A program made the translations under genes and the position numbers. The notes beneath the pieces were generated by a model, which saw only the letters and a list, made by a program, of their open reading frames with translations, was not told where the DNA came from and made no database searches. From the NCBI GenBank assembly GCA_036346275.1, contig CM070715.1, positions 68,683,667 through 68,747,666 of the forward strand: a stretch of DNA of 64,000 nt. Reading direction: 5' to 3'. Of this stretch, positions 58,824 through 64,000 are shown one piece after another; within the stretch, counting starts at the first letter, position 1; the number at the start of each line of letters is the position of its first letter. The DNA comes from Otatea glauca (taxonomy: Eukaryota > Streptophyta > Magnoliopsida > Poales > Poaceae).

Positions 58824-59816
58824 TATATAGCCTCTCAGTGGAACTCTACGTTGAGGGCCTAACGAAGGTGCAAAACCCATTTAGACCATTAGAGACGGAT
58901 CCAATCCAAACCAATGTATTCTAACTCGTTAAGTGTGTGACCCTGTAGATTCATGCATATTCAGCCATGGCCTGGTAACTCCTTTTAGCCCATAAGTCTG
59001 CAGCGGTCCCTAGTAGGACGTAGTGACTTTCAAATATACACAAAGATCGTATCGGAAAAACCTATATAGTACTAATGTAAGATCTCATTGCTTGACGATA
59101 CCAGATCAAACACAAAGTGAGAAACGTTCCATCCTATGATAGCTTGATTCTTCACTCATTCTGTAGTAGATTACTCAGTTGCATTTGACTCTTCAATCAT
59201 ATTTGACATGGCCATGCACTTCTTTAGTCCAACCACATCGAGTGGGCTAGAGATATCTCTCCTGTTATATTGGAGGGGCAAATTCTATCTTGATTGCTCA
59301 CATTCTCCGTATGGTTCATACTAAACTTGAAAGTTACCTTCATGACTAACTAGTTACAGAGTAGCGTTTAGCAACCCCTAAGTATACTATTACACATGCA
59401 GGAAACTATGACGATCTCAAGTCCAAGGATCCCACATACACTATGTATGAGATCAATCGATAATGCAAGAATATAACAATTTTCACAGTGTCTCATGATG
59501 GGTTACTCCAACACCATGTTCTTCAACATATGCCTATATTATTGATTTGATATCCATATATCCATGATGCATGAAATATGATCATCAATTAATACAAGTG
59601 CTAATCTATAAATCACAAGTATCCCACATGATGATATAAGGCTAGAGATAATTTAGAATAATATCAAAATATGAATAAGGAGTTTTATGAACAAGTCATA
59701 TACTTGTTGATCGATACTAATGATATTTGTTGAATGAACACAATAATCATATTATTCCATAAATATAGATGCAATACAATCATCTTCCTGATTGCCTCAG
59801 GGATATATCACTAACA
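58824..59816 (-). mobile_element. Copia-like LTR fragment, target of CACTA-2
   Basis: On the minus strand it starts TGTTAGTGATATATCCC (59816) and follows the solo LTR at 17822-19186 in block order: GATTGCCTCA, a CTTGTTGATC motif, TTCTTCAACAT, GGCCATGCACTTCTT and TTAAGTGTGTGACC. It stops at TATATAGCC, the TATA region, exactly where CACTA-2 ends. The missing part would lie left of 30283, but only about 12 bp there fits. Divergence from the 17822 copy is high, so it is old. Confidence 0.65.
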
Positions 59817-59904
59817 CTTACCCACATATAGGATCAATTTAGGTAGTTGAAGTGAGAAGTTGTACTGTGATTTCATTTGCGCAGGGGAATATAGAAGGAG
59901 TGAT

Positions 59905-60989
59905 CAAGGATATAAATTTTATTTTCGCATAAAATATCGCCTGGGACTAGAAGCCAAAATTTCGACAAAAATTTGGGTATTTTGGACAAATCTCGTTCGA
60001 AATTCAAAAACAAAAATTCAAATCCGGTTTGTATTCTACCGAAAAAATGAAATTTCGCCGAAATACCCCGAAATTTCGGCGAATTTCAACTGAACGAAAA
60101 ATGGTCCAAACGATGTCAAAAAATTTTGAAATTTGTTTTGGAGGTTCCTAACACATCAATGATGTTCTCATAAAAATTTCAAAAGATTATCACATCTGAG
60201 GGATTTTTAAAAATTCAAAAATTGCTACTGTCCTGATAAAACACTAACCGATAAGTTTGATCCGAATGAAAAATGGTACAAACCACGTTAGAAACTTTTG
60301 AAATTTTTTTGTGCATGGTTATGATACATAATTAATATTCTCATAAAATTTTTAGATGATTATCAAGCTTCATGAATTTTTAAAAATTTGGACAGTACAA
60401 CTGAAGGCTGACCGACAAATTTCAACCGAATGAAAAATAGTTCAAACCATTCTAGAAAATTTTGAAAATTTTTATAGATAGTCCTGATGCGTCACTAATG
60501 ATACCATAAAATTTTCAAATGATGATCAAACATGAAAAAAGATATAAAAATTCTGACACTGTTATTATCTCGTTTATACTAATTCTGTTTTATTTAAAAG
60601 ATAACTAATGAAGTTAAAATATTTTTAAAATTTTTAGGTTTGATCCTAGACTTCTTAATATAGTACCATAAATGTTTCATATCATTACAAAGCATATTCA
60701 ATTTTATAAAATCCTAACAGTGCTTCTGTCAAAATTCTAAAATATCTCAAAAAATAAGTTTTTGGATAAATTATCATCAAATATTACTTTCTTATGGGTT
60801 ATTGACGTAATTGAACTCAAACCCGGCCATAAAAAACCAAAATCCGGAAAAAAAATTCATGAAATTTCGCCTAGTTTGACTGAAATTTCGCCGAAATAAA
60901 TCAGATTACTGTAGCATTTTCAAAAAAAAAATCCCGACCAGTAGTTTAGATCAGGGGGGTCCGAAATTTCGCCGAAATTTGGATCCCTG
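59905..60989. mobile_element. Non-autonomous hAT-like element with AAATTTCGGCGAAA-type ends
   Basis: The left end is CAAGGATATAAATTTTATTT and the right end read inward is CAGGGATCCAAATTTCGGCG. The flanks GAGTGAT (59898-59904 and 60990-60996) are identical. With one more base the duplication is GGAGTGAT, 8 bp, as expected for hAT. Subterminal GAAATTTCGCC / GGCGAAATTTC motifs crowd both ends (60050-60090 and 60860-60980). The interior is made of repeated ~120-150 bp segments with ACGAAAAATGGTCCAAAC-like landmarks near 60095, 60267 and 60431. Confidence 0.75.
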
Positions 60990-62186
60990 GAGTGATGGCC
61001 CGTCACAGATTCAGGGGCCTGTGGCCTGATGAACGGCGAGGGGGAAAAACGGCGACAAGCACCACACTCCACAAAGGATAAATCCACATAGGGTAAGGTA
61101 GCCAACCTTCCAAGGACGACGATGAGCTCCAAGCCTTGGACGACCAGCTGAAAATGAAGGTGGCTGGGTAGATGATGGTCATCGAACTTGAAGAAAACCA
61201 CTGGGGATGGAAAAATAGACAAAGGAAGAAGAGCTACTACCGGTAATGTACAAGGGATGGGTCCCTCAACCCACTCAACTTCGGCTAGACGCCGGTGAGG
61301 ACGGGAGAGGGAGCCGGAGGCGTCCTGCAGTGGAGGGAAATAGATGGAGTTTTTCCTCGTAAGCGGAGAACGAGAGGAAAGATCCTGCGAGGTGGATGTG
61401 CTTGCGTGCAATGTCAGGCCTCGCAAATTTAGCATTAAATCACAAACAAAATAAGCAATCGATGTATCAAACCTGACCAGCCAGCATGGGCTTAGGCCTA
61501 GGCCTGACTATGATGCAATCTGTATCGGCCCAAATTCTCACTCGTAACCGCTTCGGGATGGAAGGACGGGCCAGGAGTCTTCTAGTAGGGTTGTGGGTAT
61601 GTTCCACACGTAAGGGTTTGGTCCTCGTATTCTTTGGACCTGTTTGGTACAACTTCGTATTCTCATTTTTTAGTGCTTGTAAAAGTTTTGGCTAGTATGT
61701 TGGCTCTAAAAACCATAAAACTGACAATTGGAGGCAAACTGACCTTGTTATTTCTGGTTGTAACATTTCAATTATATTTGTGTATTACTCATTTTTATTT
61801 ATACACAAATTTATGGAGTTTGTTTTGTTATTTTTTGCAACACCATACTATTAATGTATATAAATTATACAAGTATATACTCAACAAAACAGCAACTATG
61901 CCGTGAGGGCCAACACAACATTAAACTGGATTAAACTGGACAAGAATATACTCAACAAAACAACAACTTATGCCGTGCTGAAAAATAGTAATCCCATTTC
62001 GATCCAATAGCCACAATTTTACAGATTACATTACGATACATCGACTCGACAAGACCGCCTTTTATCCCTAATTGCCTGGATCTGAGTAGTATCACACTTT
62101 GTATGTTATGCGCAAGAAGGCGGACGTCATCTTCAAGCCGTAGAGGGGTATGTAGTGACTAGTGAGTTCTTGTTCTGGACGTTCAG
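60990..62186. other. Unassigned sequence
   Basis: 61000-61430 is moderately GC-rich and open on the minus strand, but that frame runs on into the hAT element and shows no domain. 61620-61900 is AT-rich. No TIR pairs, LTR termini or RNA genes were recognised. Confidence 0.35.
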
Positions 62187-62690
62187 GCTCCGTGTAGTGC
62201 TGTGCTGTGCACTCTTCTGCACCTTCAGCGCCACATATCTCTGCACATAGAACCAAAAAATTCAGAAACAGTTGACGCGGGCAACCTGAATCTCTAGAGT
62301 CTAGACAATAGAGGTAATTTTGTTTTTACCATTTCGTGTAGGATGATGGGATTGACGAATAGAATAGTACTGTTAATAACAATGAATTTGGCCATCCTGC
62401 TATGCTCCAAGGCAAAAGAGCGAACAGGTGGTGGGCACACGCAATGTGCTGCAAGACACTAGATAAAACGCATCCAGATCGTTCTTCCTTGCATCGTACC
62501 GCAAATCTAAGAAATACGACTGTAATTCAACAAGAAATTTCGAGACAAAGGGGTTAGCACATACGGAGTGGGCGGTGGACTGCACGACGTAGGTGCCCTG
62601 CCTGAAGGAGTCACCGACGCCGACGCGGACGGCGTGGTACCCGCTGCGGCGGTAGTCCTCTGTGCCCCGTCCTCAGACATATAGTCGCTC
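62187..62690 (-). pseudogene. SR-protein kinase (SRPK) gene fragment lacking the glycine-rich loop
   Basis: Minus-strand exon 1 (about 62690-62565) reads GTEDYRRSGYHAVRVG, DSFRQGTYVVQS, then TAHS. A GT-AG intron of 324 bp (62564-62241) follows. Exon 2 then reads RYVALKVQKSAQH (62240-62200). These match the start of the catalytic domain of plant SRPK, which phosphorylates SR splicing factors. Between VVQS and TAHS the conserved glycine-rich ATP loop (about 15 residues in the family) is cleanly missing. A two-residue VG repeat lies before DSF, a frameshift precedes GTEDY, and a 5 bp AGCAC duplication after SAQH breaks exon 2. Similarity ends near 62187. Upstream it abuts gypsy gag at about 62700. 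Confidence 0.75.
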
Positions 62691-62699
62691 CTAGAGGTG

Positions 62700-63235
62700 G
62701 GTGTCGTGCCGTGCCGGGTTATTCTGTGTGATAGATTCTCAGAAGCAAATGTACATGAAGCTGTAGAAAAATTACAGAACATCAAGCATTTAAATACTGT
62801 GGGCAAATACATTGATTATTTTGAGAAGTGCGTAGAACTAGTTGAAAGGGATAACCCATATTTGCAGGAGATGTATCTCTTGAGTTGTTTTATCGGAGGA
62901 CTCAAAGAAGAGATCAAATATGATATCAGTAGCCATTAACCCATATTAGAAGCTAAATTGGGTGAAACGGCAGCTTTGGCAAAAAAATCAAGCCAGTCCG
63001 GAGTTCACTTCAGAACCAAAGCGCAGAGTAATGCGCCTAAGACGGTGTTTCAGAAAGGAATTGTAACTGAAGGTACAGAGAATCAGAAAATGAATGCTCG
63101 GGACAAGAAAGTAAAATCATGCTGGCACTGTAAGGAATCTTGGACTCCAGGTCATCATTTAAGTTGCAAGGTGAGGAAAGCTATTCATGCTATGTTAACT
63201 AGTATAGTGCCTGTGCTAACGTTACGACGATAGTA
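62700..63235 (+). pseudogene. Ty3/gypsy gag C-terminal fragment with zinc knuckle
   Basis: A plus-strand frame reads LCDRFSEANVHEAVEKLQNI, then TVGKYIDYFEKCVELVERDN, YLLSCFIGGLKEEIKYDIS and a stop at 62938. The capsid end resumes with LEAKLGETAALAKKS and a CX2C...GHHLSC knuckle (CWHCKESWTPGHHLSC, 63120-63167). This is gag of a gypsy family different from the Tekay-like element above (knuckle style C-x2-C-x5-GH). The protease start is not seen and the frame dies near 63230. The 5' part of gag is absent: sequence begins abruptly next to the SRPK fragment. Confidence 0.75.
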
Positions 63236-63443
63236 CACCCGCTTATCAATTAAATAAGAAGATAAGTATGAATACAACACTTAATAATAAAAGAGAAATT
63301 TAGAATTTTAAATGAATTTAGAAAGAAAAACGGAATTAAATGGAGGTCGAATGGGCGAAAACGGGCTCCCAAAAGATTTTAAATCAAGAAAGAAAAAGAA
63401 AAAAGAATTTTTTGATTTTAAATTTTTTTTTTGCAGCTTTCAT

Positions 63444-63464
63444 AGAGAGCACAGCGTGCTCTCT
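63444..63464. repeat. Perfect 9 bp stem-loop
   Basis: AGAGAGCAC, a 3 nt AGC loop, then GTGCTCTCT. It is isolated; no T-run follows, so no terminator function is implied. Confidence 0.6.
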
Positions 63465-63702
63465 GGGTTTGGCCAGTGCAAGAGGGAGGGAAGGCCAGGG
63501 GTGGCCAGCCGGTCGTAGTGGGTCGGTAATGGTGCGGCGAGATCGTCGGCACCGGCGCTGCGGGGGAGGAGTCACGGTTGCGGTGAATTTCGCCGGGAAA
63601 GATGACGGTGATGGCTTGGGTTACCTCTAAAATCCGGCGATCTTTACAAGAGGGAGCACTTGGGGATTTACGCAATGCGATGGGGCGGAGGAGAGCTCGT
63701 CG

Positions 63703-63713
63703 GCTTTTATAGC
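63703..63713 (-). promoter_or_regulatory. Minus-strand TATA box
   Basis: GCTATAAAAGC on the minus strand, followed downstream by a GC-rich leader. It is a good plant TATA match but of unknown ownership. Confidence 0.4.
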
Positions 63714-64000
63714 CCCGAAATAAGCATATTTATGGAAACCATAATTTGGGATCAAATCAGATTGGGAGGAAATTTTGGCAATAGAGCACGAAATTTGGGG
63801 AATTAACACCATAGATGGAAAGAGGAGATTTGGTGCGGGATTGATGGAGCTTTGGAGCTTCTTTCTTGCTTTAATGGAGGGAGAGAAAAGAAGAAGCTTC
63901 TCTGGTCTGGGCTGCAGGTAGAAGAAACTACAGGTGAGTTGCCTTCATTTTTTTAAATATAGAAGGATTTTTGAAAAGATAGCACATTAGGTTAAAAAAT

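Larger units (their letters stand above)
63236..64000 (-). mobile_element. Probable LTR or promoter region of an unidentified retroelement
   Basis: On the minus strand a TATA box GCTATAAAAGC (63713-63703) is followed by a GC-rich leader with start-codon-poor sequence. An AT- and purine-rich stretch lies further on (63290-63430). No LTR terminus was found before the window ends, so the call rests on promoter-like layout. Overlapping frames on both strands at 63312-63675 have low-complexity products and are not taken as genes. Confidence 0.35.

Noticed and set aside
60050..60090. Repeated GAAATTTCGGCG considered as a regulatory operator array
   Set aside because: It is the subterminal motif cluster of the hAT-like element and recurs at both ends.
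60920..61435. 171-codon minus-strand ORF
   Set aside because: It crosses the boundary and TSD of a hAT-like element at 60989 and has no recognised domain. It is treated as chance open sequence.
1..64000. tRNA, rRNA, microRNA hairpin or organelle-derived DNA
   Set aside because: I looked for tRNA A/B boxes with acceptor pairing, rRNA-like blocks and plastid gene sequences and saw none; the only tRNA-related matches are retroelement primer-binding sites.

Overview
The window looks like intergenic heterochromatin from a grass (Poaceae) nuclear genome, probably a panicoid. The evidence is stacked LTR retrotransposons (chromodomain Ty3/gypsy with about 3.2 kb LTRs, and Copia with 1.9 kb LTRs and a long coiled-coil gag), CACTA DNA transposons with TCACAGACGGTT-type subterminal repeats, and hAT-like elements. 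No intact host gene was found. Every coding stretch is transposon-derived or a broken gene fragment. The species cannot be named from sequence alone.

Layout: 1-1410, end of a hAT-like element. 1465-5431, gypsy LTR holding a foreign LTR piece. 5501-19815, CACTA-1. It carries a ~360 bp-armed inverted repeat, a fragment of an FDM/IDN2-like (XH-domain, RNA-directed DNA methylation) gene, a short-LTR element split by a gypsy solo LTR (8265-11462), a smaller CACTA (13442-15753) and a degenerate zinc-knuckle ORF split by a solo LTR (17822-19186). 19942-20503, hAT element. 22315-25830, gypsy 5' LTR with PBS and a stub of internal sequence. 25999-26880, piece of a CACTA TNP2 transposase. 27139-28976, Copia solo LTR. 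30283-58823, CACTA-2, same family as CACTA-1 but inverted, with a second copy of the XH-domain gene fragment. 58824-59816, LTR fragment that CACTA-2 entered. 59905-60989, hAT-like element. 62187-62690, SR-protein-kinase fragment lacking its glycine-rich loop. 62700-63235, gypsy gag fragment. 63236-64000, probable LTR.

The nest in 30283-59816 can be ordered from target-site duplications (TSDs). An LTR fragment was split by CACTA-2 (TSD TAT). CACTA-2 was split by a gypsy element beginning at 30404. Its 5' LTR was split by a Copia element (33522-47250, TSD ATAAA). The Copia gag was split by a gypsy solo LTR (41681-44852, TSD AACCG). The gypsy element is also rearranged: LTR, internal, shortened LTR, then a second partial internal region.

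The most interesting signal is the pair of inverted, same-family CACTA elements, each carrying a fragment of an XH-domain gene of the RNA-directed DNA methylation pathway. One copy lies next to a long inverted repeat able to form hairpin RNA. This would be a transposon holding a sequence copy of its host's silencing machinery. Any functional effect is inference.
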